Position numbers and translations under genes: made by a program
Shown: positions 45,441-54,557 of the stretch, one piece after another
Numbering within the stretch: the first letter of the stretch is position 1
Layout of the letters: each line of letters starts with the position of its first letter
The notes under the pieces: generated by a model
Databases searched by the model: none
The model's input: only the letters and a program-made list of their open reading frames with translations
Told to the model about the DNA's origin: nothing
Origin: an uncultured Planctomycetota bacterium
Lineage (GTDB): Bacteria; Planctomycetota; UBA1135; GCA-002686595
Direction: 5' to 3'
NCBI GenBank assembly: GCA_903928115.1
Contig: CAIYPP010000001.1
Location: 1 to 64,000 of the forward strand
Length of the DNA: 64,000 nucleotides

Positions 45441-46498
45441 TGCAGTGCACACCAGCGATCGACGAGCTGCGCGGCCGCGTCGTCCCAAGACGGCAGTGCG
45501 GGAGGCACGGAGCCGTTCCCACCGAGCGCGCGATAGGCGTCGACGAGTCGCCGCGGATTGCACGGCGTGAAGTACCTAGCGTGATCGGCGGCGAGCTCGC
45601 GATGCACAGCGAGGTCGCTCGCGATCACCGGCGCTCCTGCGCGCAGCGCTTCGACGAGCGGCAGATCGAAGCCCTCGCGGAGCGATGGCAGCACGACGGC
45701 TGCGCACGTCGAGTACAGCTGCGCGAGGGACTCATCCGACTGCGGTCCGATGAACCGCACGCGCTCCTCCAAGTGCAGCTCCGCCACGATGGCTCGCAGT
45801 CGCTTGCCGTGCTGGCCCTGCTCCGCACCCGCGAGCAGCACCGGCGGCATGTCCGCGGCGAGCGCGAGGGCACGCAGGAGAGTCTCGACGTCCTTGCGCG
45901 GTTCGATCCGCCCAACGAAGAGCAGAAACGACGGCGATGCAGGAGCTCTCCGCACCAGCGAGAGGTGGTCGGACCCGTTGTGCAATACGGAGGCGTGTGC
46001 CAAGTCACGGCCGGAGATGGCGCGCCACTCCGAAGCCAGAGCTTGCGATACGAAGAACACATGGCCGGCGCGGCGGATCGCGTCGCGAATCACTGCGCGC
46101 CCCCCGATCTTCCGCGCAAGTGACACGAAAGGACTCGCGACGCTCTTCAGATCGTGCAGCAAGAGCGTGAAGGGCACGTCGAGTCGACGAGGAGCGGGGA
46201 GGTGCGCCGTGTGAACGAGGTCGTAGCGAACTCCGTGTTCCGTGGCCTTGCGCAGCGCCTTGCTTTCCGACCAGAAGCGCTTCAGCGCCGGCGCGGAAGG
46301 GACGTCGCTCTCGATCCGTCGCACCGTTGCAGGCAGCTCGAAGTCGAGGCCGTCGCGGCCGACGAGCACGGCCAGCTCGCCGCCACGCGCTTCGAGGAGT
46401 CGCGCGGCGCGAGGGAGCATCTCGCGGTTGTGGCGCTGGACGCCGCCGAGACCCTGCGCGAAGACGGTGCCGCAGACGAGCACGCGAGGCGCGCTCAT
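45425..46498 (-). CDS. Family 1/4-type glycosyltransferase (GT-B fold)
   Basis: Cytosolic glycosyltransferase of 357 aa. The GT-B pattern is clear: an N-terminal acceptor domain with GGVQRHNREM near residue 18, the domain link LLFVGRIEPRKDVETLLRAL and the nucleotide-sugar site LREGFDLPLVEALRAGAPVIASD, the typical E(x7)E motif of GT4. It overlaps the upstream glycosyltransferase by 4 bases (ATGA at 46495-46498), so both sugars are likely added in the same pathway. Sugar and acceptor are unknown. Confidence 0.87.
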   Translation of the reverse strand: MSAPRVLVCGTVFAQGLGGVQRHNREMLPRAARLLEARGGELAVLVGRDGLDFELPATVRRIESDVPSAPALKRFWSESKALRKATEHGVRYDLVHTAHLPAPRRLDVPFTLLLHDLKSVASPFVSLARKIGGRAVIRDAIRRAGHVFFVSQALASEWRAISGRDLAHASVLHNGSDHLSLVRRAPASPSFLLFVGRIEPRKDVETLLRALALAADMPPVLLAGAEQGQHGKRLRAIVAELHLEERVRFIGPQSDESLAQLYSTCAAVVLPSLREGFDLPLVEALRAGAPVIASDLAVHRELAADHARYFTPCNPRRLVDAYRALGGNGSVPPALPSWDDAAAQLVDRWCALHAARR

Positions 46499-47541
46499 GC
46501 GAGTGCCTGCCAAAGCGCTTCGACCTGCTGTGCGCACGCGTCCCACGTGAAGGCGGCCGCACGCTCGAGCGCGTCGAAACGCAGCGTCTCGCGCTCGAGC
46601 ACCGCTCGGCTGAGTCCGTCGGCGACGCTCGCGGCGTCCGCGGGATCGACGACGACACCGGCGCAGCCCGCAAGCTCGGCCTGCGCGCTGTCGCGCGAGA
46701 CCACGGCGGGGGTGCCGCTCGCGAGGGCTTCGAGCACGGGGAACGCGAAGCCCTCGGAGTGGGAGAGCACGGCCACCGCGCTCGCGAGACGGTAGAGCGC
46801 TGCGAGGTCGTGCTCGGGCAGCTCTCCCGGCGTCGAGACGAAGCGCGACAGCCCGAGCTGCGACACGAGTCCGAGGTCGCGACGTAGAGCGGGTGTTTGC
46901 GCTCCGGTCACGACGAGCTGGATGCGGGGACCGTGGCGCTTGCGCACCTCCGCAAGGCCACGCAGAACGCCGGCGAGGTTCTTCTTCTCGCGCACCGCGC
47001 CGACGCACAGAACGATGGGGTCCTGCCCAAGGCGGTACTTGCCGAGCACGACCTCGTCGACGCTGCCAGGCTCGGGCAGATCGGAAAACGGTGCGCCGAC
47101 GCCCCACGGCGCGACGCGGATCCTGCTCGCACCCGGCAGCCAACGTGCGCGGAGGTCGCGCGCGACATGCTCGCTCGGGCAGAGCACACCGTCCGCGCGC
47201 ACGGGTCCGAGTGCGGCCCAAGCACGGTGTTTCCAGTCGGCGTTCTCCTTCACGCCGTGCCGCCACGGCAGCTCGTGGACCGTCTGCACGCGCAGGCCAG
47301 GTCCGCGCAGCGGAAACGCGGAGACGGGGGAGTGAATTCCCCTCAGCCCGAGCCGCACCACGCTTCTCGGAAGCTCGCGTTGCCGCCACGAGCGGAGCTC
47401 TCCTTCGGGTACGAGCCGCACGACTTCCAAGACGGCGCGACGCTCCAGCGCCTCCACGAGTCCGCGCGTCGCGCGCACCACACCCGGAGGGTGCGGTGCA
47501 TGCAGCGGGGAGACGTCGAAGCCGAGGCGGAGCCGGGACAC
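46495..47541 (-). CDS. Glycosyltransferase, group 1
   Basis: GT-B glycosyltransferase of 348 aa from the GTG at 47541 (MSRLRLGFDVSPLHA), chosen because the conserved N-terminal strand begins there; a GTG at 47577 would add 12 residues. It has the LCVGAVREKKNLAGVLRGL linker segment and the donor site SEGFAFPVLEALASGTPAVVS with the two conserved Glu residues. First gene of the two-gene glycosyltransferase unit. Together they would extend a surface polysaccharide or glycolipid. The divergent molybdopterin oxidoreductase starts about 70 bases away. Confidence 0.85.
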   Translation of the reverse strand: MSRLRLGFDVSPLHAPHPPGVVRATRGLVEALERRAVLEVVRLVPEGELRSWRQRELPRSVVRLGLRGIHSPVSAFPLRGPGLRVQTVHELPWRHGVKENADWKHRAWAALGPVRADGVLCPSEHVARDLRARWLPGASRIRVAPWGVGAPFSDLPEPGSVDEVVLGKYRLGQDPIVLCVGAVREKKNLAGVLRGLAEVRKRHGPRIQLVVTGAQTPALRRDLGLVSQLGLSRFVSTPGELPEHDLAALYRLASAVAVLSHSEGFAFPVLEALASGTPAVVSRDSAQAELAGCAGVVVDPADAASVADGLSRAVLERETLRFDALERAAAFTWDACAQQVEALWQALA

Positions 47542-47609
47542 GCGAGGGAGATTAGCCTCGCAACGGAGCCTCGGCACGTGCGTGCCGCCACTGTTACGCT
47601 ACGTGCGCG

Positions 47610-49616
47610 ATGACGACCACGCCCGTCACCTGTCCGCTCGACTGCGCCGAGGCCTGCGGCATGCTCGTCGAGAGCGACGCGAGCGGCCGATTCGTCGCGC
47701 TGCGAGGAAATCCGGCGCATGGCTACTCGCGGGGAGTTCTCTGCGGAAAGACCGCGATCTACGGCGACCTTCTGCGCTCTCCCGACCGCCTGCTGCAGCC
47801 GCTCGTGCGGCGCGGAGCGAAGTCGACGTCGCCGCTCGAACTCGCCACTTGGGACGAAGCGCTCGAGCGCATCGTCGCGCGTGTCGCATCGTTGCGTGAG
47901 ACCCCCGAGCGCATCCTCGCGCTGTGGTACGCGGGCAACATGGGGCGCGTTCAGCGCTTCTTTCCGATGCGCGTGATGAACGCACTCGGCGCGACCAACG
48001 TCGATGGCGGACTGTGCGACAGCTCTTCCACGGCGGGCTACGAGGCCGTGTTCGGCGGCGTGTACGGCGCGGATCTCGAAGACCTCGACGACTGCGACTT
48101 CGTGCTGCTGTGGGGCTGCGACATGGCGCGCACGGTGCAGCACCTGCAACCTGTCGTGCAGCGACTCGCGAAGCGCGGAGTGCCTGTGCTCGCGATCGAC
48201 ATTTATCGCACGGACACGATCGAGGCGCTGGAGCGCTGGGGTGGTCGCGGTGTGATCGTGAAGCCCGGCACCGACGCGGCACTCGCGCTGGGAATCGCTC
48301 GCCTCGCCTACGAACGCGGCTACGTGGATGCCGAGTTCGTCGCGTCGCGTTGCCTCGGCGGCGAAGTGTTCGAGGCTCACGTGCGCTCCGGCCACGACTT
48401 GGCGTGGGTCGAGCGTGTGACGGGCGTCGCACCGCACGTCGTGAGCGAGCTCGCGGACTTGCTCGGAACGTCGCGGCGCTTTCTTCTGAAGACCGGCGTC
48501 GGCTTCGCACGTCGCCGTGTCGGCGCGATGAGCATGCGTGCGATCGCGTCGCTCGTCGCCATCCTCGGGCGGCCGGAGCGCCTGCACTACGAGAGCTTCA
48601 GCTGCTTCCAGCTCGAAGACCATGTGATCGAGCGCCCGGACCTGCGTCCGTCGCAGACGCGCAACGATGTCGTGCAGCAGATCAAGATCGGACGCGAGCT
48701 GGAGAGCGGTCGCTTCGGCGCAGCGTTCGTTTGGGGCCACAACCCCGCAGTCACTTGCCCAGAGTCGCTCCGCGTGCGTCGCGGACTCGCGCGCGAAGAC
48801 TTGTTCCTCGTCGTGCACGAGCAGTTCCTCACGGAGACCGCGGAGCTTGCGGATGTCGTCCTCCCCGCGACGATGTCGATGGAGAACGACGACTTCTACC
48901 GCAGCTACGGCCATCGTCGCCTGCAACGCTCGCGCAAGGCGTGCGAGCCGCCGCCGGGGCCGCGCTCGAACGTCGAAGCGTTCGCCGCGATCGCGAAGGC
49001 GCTCGGGCTGCCGCGCGAGACGTGGGATGTCACGGCGAGCGGGCTCGTGGACGAGCTGATCGCCGCCAGCGCGCGTCATCTCGATGCAGAACAGCTCGCG
49101 GGCATCGAGCGAGGCGAGCCCGTGAAGGTGCGTCCGCCTCGCCTCGAAGGACCGGGTACGCCGAGCGGCAAGATCGAGCTCGTCAGCAACCGGGCCGCCG
49201 CGCTCGGACAGCCCGCGCTCGCGACGTACGTCCCTGACGATGCCTCCGGCGGGCGTGGCAAGTTCTGGCTGGTCTGCGCGCCGAGCGTTCACACGCACAA
49301 CTCCACGTTCTCGCACAGCGCGCGGCACGTGAAGCGTGTGGGGGAGCACCGTGCGTGGCTCCACCCCGACGACGCGCGCGAGCTCGGCGTCGCCGAGGGC
49401 GACCGCATCCGCATCTCGAACGAACTCGGCAGCCTCTCGTTCCCCGCGGGTCTCACCGGCGCCATGGCGCGAGGACTCGTGCGGGTCGATGGAATGCCGC
49501 GTGCCGTCGACGTCCCAGAGCGCGTCGGCGTCAACGCGCTCGTGTCGGCGGAGGCGAGCGACTTGGGCGAGAGCAACACCCTCTACAGCACGCGCGTCGA
49601 CGTCGAGCGCGTCTGA
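47610..49616 (+). CDS. Molybdopterin-dependent oxidoreductase with [4Fe-4S] cluster
   Basis: Protein of 668 aa of the molybdopterin oxidoreductase (DMSO reductase) superfamily. The N-terminal cluster is ligated by Cys8, Cys12, Cys16 and Cys45 (CPLDCAEACG ... VLCGKT). The segment NVDGGLCDSSSTAGYE puts Cys136 where the Mo ligand of assimilatory nitrate reductases sits (LCMSSAVAGY). The C-terminal dinucleotide-binding domain (SVHTHNSTFSHSARHVKRVG) is present. No signal peptide is seen, so it is cytosolic and soluble. It stands alone without electron-transfer subunits or cofactor genes nearby. The substrate is unknown. Confidence 0.88.
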   Translation: MTTTPVTCPLDCAEACGMLVESDASGRFVALRGNPAHGYSRGVLCGKTAIYGDLLRSPDRLLQPLVRRGAKSTSPLELATWDEALERIVARVASLRETPERILALWYAGNMGRVQRFFPMRVMNALGATNVDGGLCDSSSTAGYEAVFGGVYGADLEDLDDCDFVLLWGCDMARTVQHLQPVVQRLAKRGVPVLAIDIYRTDTIEALERWGGRGVIVKPGTDAALALGIARLAYERGYVDAEFVASRCLGGEVFEAHVRSGHDLAWVERVTGVAPHVVSELADLLGTSRRFLLKTGVGFARRRVGAMSMRAIASLVAILGRPERLHYESFSCFQLEDHVIERPDLRPSQTRNDVVQQIKIGRELESGRFGAAFVWGHNPAVTCPESLRVRRGLAREDLFLVVHEQFLTETAELADVVLPATMSMENDDFYRSYGHRRLQRSRKACEPPPGPRSNVEAFAAIAKALGLPRETWDVTASGLVDELIAASARHLDAEQLAGIERGEPVKVRPPRLEGPGTPSGKIELVSNRAAALGQPALATYVPDDASGGRGKFWLVCAPSVHTHNSTFSHSARHVKRVGEHRAWLHPDDARELGVAEGDRIRISNELGSLSFPAGLTGAMARGLVRVDGMPRAVDVPERVGVNALVSAEASDLGESNTLYSTRVDVERV

Positions 49617-49710
49617 GTCTGAGTTTCACGCGAGAATTGCGCGGCTCGGGCCGCCGGCGGGCTGTGTGCCGTGGCGTGCGGCGGGGCCCGCGGATACCTT
49701 CCGCAGTGCC

Positions 49711-52491
49711 ATGTCCCTCGCACGCCCCCTCGCCGCCTTCTTCCTCGCCGCTCCCGCGCTCGCGCAGCGCACCGAGATTCCCGACCGCAGCTGGACCCAA
49801 GCGCAGGGCAACGCGCTCGGCACCGCGTTCGTCGATGTGGAGGGCATTCGCGTCGATCCCGGCGCGGGCTCGAACATCGGCACCGCCGTCGCCGAGCCCG
49901 TTTCGTGGGATCGCACGCTCTTTTACTGCACGAAGTCGGGCGAGGCACTGACGCTCAAGGCCTTCGATCTCGTCGACAAGGCCGCGCTCGGCAGCATCGC
50001 GCTGGGGAAGGGCGAGCTGCGCGGGATGTTCGCGTGGGAGGGCGACGTCGGCGTTGCGCTCGGCACAGAGCTCGTCATGTACGAGGTCGACTTCGCAAAG
50101 AAGAAGCTCACGGAGGTGCGCCGCATCCCCGAGGCGCTCGCCGTTCCGCCGCGCGTGATCGCGGGGACGATGTTCGGGGATGGCACTTCGGTGAAGGCCT
50201 ATGCGACCAAGAGCGGCAAGGTGCGCGGCGGCTTTGCGGGAACGCGCGGTCCGTCCGCGATGCGCCTCGGCGGTTCGTGGGGCGTGCCGGCCTACGCGAG
50301 CCTCAAGCTTGCCGGTGACGACTGGTCGCTCGAGGTGGCCGAGCTCGACGATCTCGCGGCGCTCAAGATCAACAAGATCGGTGGCGGCAACATCGCGCTC
50401 GGCAGCGCGCCGGCGGCGCAGCTCACGGCCAGCAGCGTGTCGCGCGTACAGCCTGCGAGCGGCGTCGGAGGCTGGTTCGTGTCGCGCCCCGACGGCTCGT
50501 GGTTCGTCGCCGATGGCTCGGGTTCGAAGGCGATCGCTGCGCCGTTCGTCGGCTCGGTCGCGGTGGTCCGCGGCGGAGTCCTCGGCTTCGACGCGAGCGG
50601 CGCGCTCGTCCGCATGGAGACCACGGGGAGCGTCGCGACCGTCGCGCCCGCGGATGGCGCCGCTCGCGGCCCCGTCTCGGTCGCAGGCGACGTCGCGTAC
50701 GCGGGCGGCCGCGCGATCGACCTCGCGACGGGCAAGGTGCTGTGGCAATCGAGCAAGTTCGCGCCGGAGAAGCGCGCGCTGCCCGTGGGCGATCAGCTGG
50801 TGGTCGTCTCGGACGCGAAGGGTGCGCTCACGCTGCTCGTCGGCAAGCCGACGAAGAAGCCTGCGGCGGGCTCGACGGGCGCGACGATCGCGCTGCCTCG
50901 TCCGGGCGGCGGCAACGGGCTTGTGCGCAACGACGGAAGCTACGTCGCGGGCAAGGTCACGCAGGTGAACGGCGGCGGCTGGAAGGTCGAAGGAGACGAC
51001 GGACGCGCGAGCGACTTCGCTGCGGGCGATGTCGCGCTCGTCGAGATGGACGGCACGACGCAACTCGTCGGCGATGAAGAGCCCGTGCTGCAGTCGTTCC
51101 AGAGTGCGCTCGAGTCCGAGCACGCCGCGCGCGTCGTGGAGGCCTTCGATCAGTTCTTGAAGCAGCGCCTCGACGAGGACTGTAAGCGTCTGCTCACGGA
51201 AGCGAAGGACTGCGGGCTCGCCGAGAGCAAGGCGGCCGAGCTCGACGCGAAGCTCAAGGCGCTCAAGCCCAACGACAAGACCAACAAGGAAGCGCTGCGC
51301 AAGGTGCCACTGGGCAAGGAACTCGAGCTGCGCAAGCAGAGCCGCGCGGCGTACAATGCGGCCGCTGCGTGGTGCGGCGCGAATGGCCTCAAGCTCACCG
51401 CTTCGCTGCTGATCCTCGAAGGCGCGGAGCGTTCGCCGCTCGAAGGCAAGCCGGATGCCGAGGTCGCTCCGCTCATCCCCGACGAATTCCCGTGGAAGGA
51501 GAGCCCGGAGGCGGTCTCGCGCTGGGCGAGCTGGGCGCCGCGACTCATTCGCACGGGCGCGTTCTTCGTGCCGCGCGAGGATCGGCTCTATCGCGTGCTG
51601 ACCTCGGGCGTGTGGAAGGACGGCGTGATCATCCTGCGCACGAACAACGTGACGTTGTGCTCGCGTCCCACGGATCCCGGCATCGTCGGCGACTGCCTCG
51701 ACGCCGCCGAGTTCGCGATCCGCACGCTGCGTGAGTTGCTTCCGCCGGATCCGGAGACCTTCACGCAGCCCTTGCAGGTGCGCTTGTTCGCGACGCGCGA
51801 CGAGTACCTCGCGGAGCCCGCCGGTGGCGGTCGCCCGCCGGAGTGGAGCGCGGGCCTGTATTCGGGCGGGATCTCGCGCTTCTACGTGCCGAGCGGCGCG
51901 GAGGCCTACGACCCCTACGGACGCGGCGTCTTCTCCGTCGTCTCCCACGAGCTCACGCACCACTACCTCGACATGGCGTGGCTCGCGAAGGGGACCAAGC
52001 GCTCGCCGGAAGGCAGCAACCTGCCCGGTTATTGGATCGTCGAGGGCACCGCACGCTTCATCGAAGAGGCCGTGGCCGACCGCGTGCAAAACCGCAAGGG
52101 ACGCAAGCAGCGCGATCCCGCGTGCGCCTACGTGTGCAAGCAAGCGAGCGCGCTCTCGAAGCTCTTCCCGGTCACTCAGCTGATCGACATGAACGCTGGC
52201 GACTTCGCGGGGCTCGGCAACGACGAGCTATTCCAGCTGCCGCCGCTCAACGAAGGCGTGCCGGGCAACATGGTCATCAGCCAGCGCCACATCTTCTACG
52301 ATCAGGCTGGCAGCCTCGTGTTCTTCCTCATGTACCGTGCCGGCCCCGAGCCGCGCGCGAAGATCGTCGAGTACCTGCGCTCGCGCTATCTCGGCCAGAC
52401 GACGCCGGAGGGCTGGAAGGCACTCGGCTATGCACGCGGCGAAGCTCTCGAGACGGCCTTCAAGGGCTTCGTCGACAACGCCAAGCACTGA
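49711..52491 (+). CDS. Exported gluzincin-like metalloprotease with propeller-like N-terminal region
   Basis: Protein of 926 aa with a signal peptide (SLARPLAAFFLAAPALAQ). The first 400 residues have beta-rich, PQQ/propeller-like patterns (AGGRAIDLATGKVLWQSSKF). A coiled-coil or helical segment (about 455-570) follows. The C-terminal domain holds HELTHHY (His746, Glu747, His750) and Glu778 in YWIVEGTARF, the zinc ligand set of gluzincins, resembling the DUF1570/peptidase MA-type families. It would act in the periplasm or outside. The ATG at 49711 is the only start that gives the signal peptide. Its substrate is unknown. It is followed 5 bases later by an SDR gene. Confidence 0.75.
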   Translation: MSLARPLAAFFLAAPALAQRTEIPDRSWTQAQGNALGTAFVDVEGIRVDPGAGSNIGTAVAEPVSWDRTLFYCTKSGEALTLKAFDLVDKAALGSIALGKGELRGMFAWEGDVGVALGTELVMYEVDFAKKKLTEVRRIPEALAVPPRVIAGTMFGDGTSVKAYATKSGKVRGGFAGTRGPSAMRLGGSWGVPAYASLKLAGDDWSLEVAELDDLAALKINKIGGGNIALGSAPAAQLTASSVSRVQPASGVGGWFVSRPDGSWFVADGSGSKAIAAPFVGSVAVVRGGVLGFDASGALVRMETTGSVATVAPADGAARGPVSVAGDVAYAGGRAIDLATGKVLWQSSKFAPEKRALPVGDQLVVVSDAKGALTLLVGKPTKKPAAGSTGATIALPRPGGGNGLVRNDGSYVAGKVTQVNGGGWKVEGDDGRASDFAAGDVALVEMDGTTQLVGDEEPVLQSFQSALESEHAARVVEAFDQFLKQRLDEDCKRLLTEAKDCGLAESKAAELDAKLKALKPNDKTNKEALRKVPLGKELELRKQSRAAYNAAAAWCGANGLKLTASLLILEGAERSPLEGKPDAEVAPLIPDEFPWKESPEAVSRWASWAPRLIRTGAFFVPREDRLYRVLTSGVWKDGVIILRTNNVTLCSRPTDPGIVGDCLDAAEFAIRTLRELLPPDPETFTQPLQVRLFATRDEYLAEPAGGGRPPEWSAGLYSGGISRFYVPSGAEAYDPYGRGVFSVVSHELTHHYLDMAWLAKGTKRSPEGSNLPGYWIVEGTARFIEEAVADRVQNRKGRKQRDPACAYVCKQASALSKLFPVTQLIDMNAGDFAGLGNDELFQLPPLNEGVPGNMVISQRHIFYDQAGSLVFFLMYRAGPEPRAKIVEYLRSRYLGQTTPEGWKALGYARGEALETAFKGFVDNAKH

Positions 52492-52496
52492 GCGCG

Positions 52497-53345
52497 ATGG
52501 ATCTCGGACTCGCCGACAAGGTCGTTTTCGTCACGGGCGCCTCCGGCGGCATCGGGCGCGCGTTGATGGAGACGTTCGCCGAAGAGGGTGCGCGCGTGGT
52601 TGCCACCGGCAACGCGAAGCACGAGGAACTCGAGCGCTACGTCGCGTCACGGCCGTGGGGAGCGCGGGCTCTCTGCGTGCGCGCCGACGTCACGCAGCCC
52701 GGCGACCTCGCGTCGGCGTTCGCGTCCGCGCGGGCACGCTTCGGGCGCGTCGATGTGTGCGTGCCCAACGCCGGGCTCTGGCCTCGCGAGCATCTGCCGC
52801 TCCACCGCGCGAGCGAGGCGCGCATCCGCGGCGCGATCGACATCAACCTGATGGGTGCGCTGTGGACCGCTCGCGCCTTCATGGAGCATCTCGAAGCCGT
52901 GGGGGCACGTGAGGACGGCCACGGCGCGGCGCTGTGCTTCATCGGCTCGACCGCGGGGCGCTTCGGCGAGCGGGATCACGCGGAGTACTCGATCGCTAAG
53001 GCGGGGCTCTACGGGCTCGTGCGCACGCTCAAGAACGAGCTCGTTCGCATCGATCCCTACGCACGCGTCAACATGGTCGAGCCGGGCTGGACCGTGACGC
53101 ACATGGTGCGCGAGGAGCTCTCTCGTCCCGGCGTGATCGCGGGCGTTTGTCGCACGATGCCGCTGCGTCAGCTCGCGCGCGCGGTCGACATCGCGCGCTC
53201 GGTGGCGTGGCTGTGCTCGCCGCTCGCGTCGCGCCACACGAGCGGGCAGGTGCTCACGATCGCGGGTGGCATGGAGGGCCGCTCGCTGTGGGCGCTGGAG
53301 GACACGGACGAGGCGGCGGTGCGGGCGCGACTCGCGGCGCCCTGA
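52497..53345 (+). CDS. Short-chain dehydrogenase/reductase
   Basis: Cytosolic NAD(P)-dependent oxidoreductase of 282 aa of the classical SDR family. The cofactor motif is TGASGGIG (about 13-20), the structural motif is PNAG, and the catalytic set is Ser in IGSTAGR with YSIAK (Tyr and Lys). The C-terminus is of the usual FabG-like pattern (VNMVEPGWTVTHM, TSGQVLTIAGG). It starts 5 bases after the metalloprotease stop, so the two may be co-transcribed although no functional link is evident. The substrate is not predictable. Confidence 0.9.
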   Translation: MDLGLADKVVFVTGASGGIGRALMETFAEEGARVVATGNAKHEELERYVASRPWGARALCVRADVTQPGDLASAFASARARFGRVDVCVPNAGLWPREHLPLHRASEARIRGAIDINLMGALWTARAFMEHLEAVGAREDGHGAALCFIGSTAGRFGERDHAEYSIAKAGLYGLVRTLKNELVRIDPYARVNMVEPGWTVTHMVREELSRPGVIAGVCRTMPLRQLARAVDIARSVAWLCSPLASRHTSGQVLTIAGGMEGRSLWALEDTDEAAVRARLAAP

Positions 53346-53396
53346 AGTTCCGCGCAAGTCTGCGAACGTGCTCGAAGGCGCTGCCGGGCGCGCGCC

Positions 53397-54548
53397 TCAG
53401 AAGACATGCCGGAGCTTGGGCTCGTCCTTTTCGGGCTCCAGCGACTTCTTGTAGGCGAGCAGCGTGTGCTTCGCGCACTCGCGCCACGTGAACTTGCGCG
53501 CCTGAGCGCGCCCGCGCGTGCGCAGCTCGTCCGCGATGTCCGGCTCCATCAGCACGCGTCGCGCGGCTTCGAAGATGCGCTCGGGATCCGTCGGCTCGAC
53601 CAAGAACGCCGCGTCCCCGCACACCTCGGGCAACGATGTCACGCAGCTCGACACGACGGGCGCGCCGCACGCCATCGCCTCGAGCGGCGGGAGTCCGAAG
53701 CCTTCGTTGAGGCTCGCGAAGAGGAAGCAGTCGGCCTGCGCGTAGAGCCGCGGCAGGTCTGCCTCGGGTGCGTCGACGATCCACTGCACGCGGTCGCGCG
53801 CAGGCGAGCGCTCGAGGGCGCGCGCGAACTGTTCCCACTCGTAGCCGCGCGGGCCGGCGACGACCCAGCGATGGGGGAGGCCTTCCCGCACGAGCAGCTC
53901 GAAAGCCTGCAGCATGCGCAGGTGGTTCTTGCGCGGGTCGACGCGCGCGACGGTGAGCACGTAGGGCTCCTTCGCGCGACCGAAGCCTTCGGGCGGCAGG
54001 TCGCGAGCGATGTGATCGCAGCCGAGCTCGGTCACGGCGACGCGCGCCGGATGTGCGCCGAGCGCCATCACGACCTCGGCGCCGACGTACTGGCTCGGCA
54101 CGAGGATTCGCTTCGCGCGCTGAACCTGCTGCTTCGCCGCTTCGGTCATGCGCGCGGCGACAGCCGGGTCGAGATACCCCGAGTCGGGAATCATGTAGAT
54201 GCAATCGAAGATCGTCGCGACCTCAGTCGCGCGCCGGACGTCGAGCAGGTTCGGCTGCGTGTGGTGGTACACGTCGGCGCCGCCGACCAAGTCGTCGACG
54301 CCCTTGCCGAGCTTGCGCAGCATCCACGGCAGCCACCGCGACGGGAGGCGCATGCGGACGAGCTCGGCGCGCGAGCGCGCGATGCCGAGCTCCGCGCGCG
54401 AGAAGCGCATCGCCGCGGCCGTGTAACCGAAGAGGCCGAGATCGGAGTCGAAGCCGAGCTCGACGAAGCCGCGCACGAGCTCGCGGGTGTAGCGGCCGAT
54501 GCCCTCGCGGTTTTGCAGGGCGGGGCGGTAGTCGAGTCCGACGCGCAT
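53397..54548 (-). CDS. Glycosyltransferase, group 1 (mannosyltransferase-like)
   Basis: GT-B glycosyltransferase of 383 aa. It opens with LDYRPALQNREGIGRYTRELV and has VLTVARVDPRKNHLRMLQAFELL, then NEGFGLPPLEAMACGAPVVSSC with the donor-site Glu pair and SLPEVCGDAAFLVEPTD, all typical for WbaZ-type mannosyl- or galactosyltransferases of O-antigen or exopolysaccharide. It is the last gene of the minus-strand run beginning with kamA and lies 9 bases downstream of the flippase. The two look like a polysaccharide unit and could be incidental neighbours of the kamA genes. Confidence 0.87.
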   Translation of the reverse strand: MRVGLDYRPALQNREGIGRYTRELVRGFVELGFDSDLGLFGYTAAAMRFSRAELGIARSRAELVRMRLPSRWLPWMLRKLGKGVDDLVGGADVYHHTQPNLLDVRRATEVATIFDCIYMIPDSGYLDPAVAARMTEAAKQQVQRAKRILVPSQYVGAEVVMALGAHPARVAVTELGCDHIARDLPPEGFGRAKEPYVLTVARVDPRKNHLRMLQAFELLVREGLPHRWVVAGPRGYEWEQFARALERSPARDRVQWIVDAPEADLPRLYAQADCFLFASLNEGFGLPPLEAMACGAPVVSSCVTSLPEVCGDAAFLVEPTDPERIFEAARRVLMEPDIADELRTRGRAQARKFTWRECAKHTLLAYKKSLEPEKDEPKLRHVF

Positions 54549-54557
54549 GGAGCGCTC

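Noticed and set aside
47610-49616. Formate dehydrogenase or nitrate reductase by name
   Set aside because: Fold and Cys positions support only the superfamily; no partner subunits or diagnostic residues fix the substrate.
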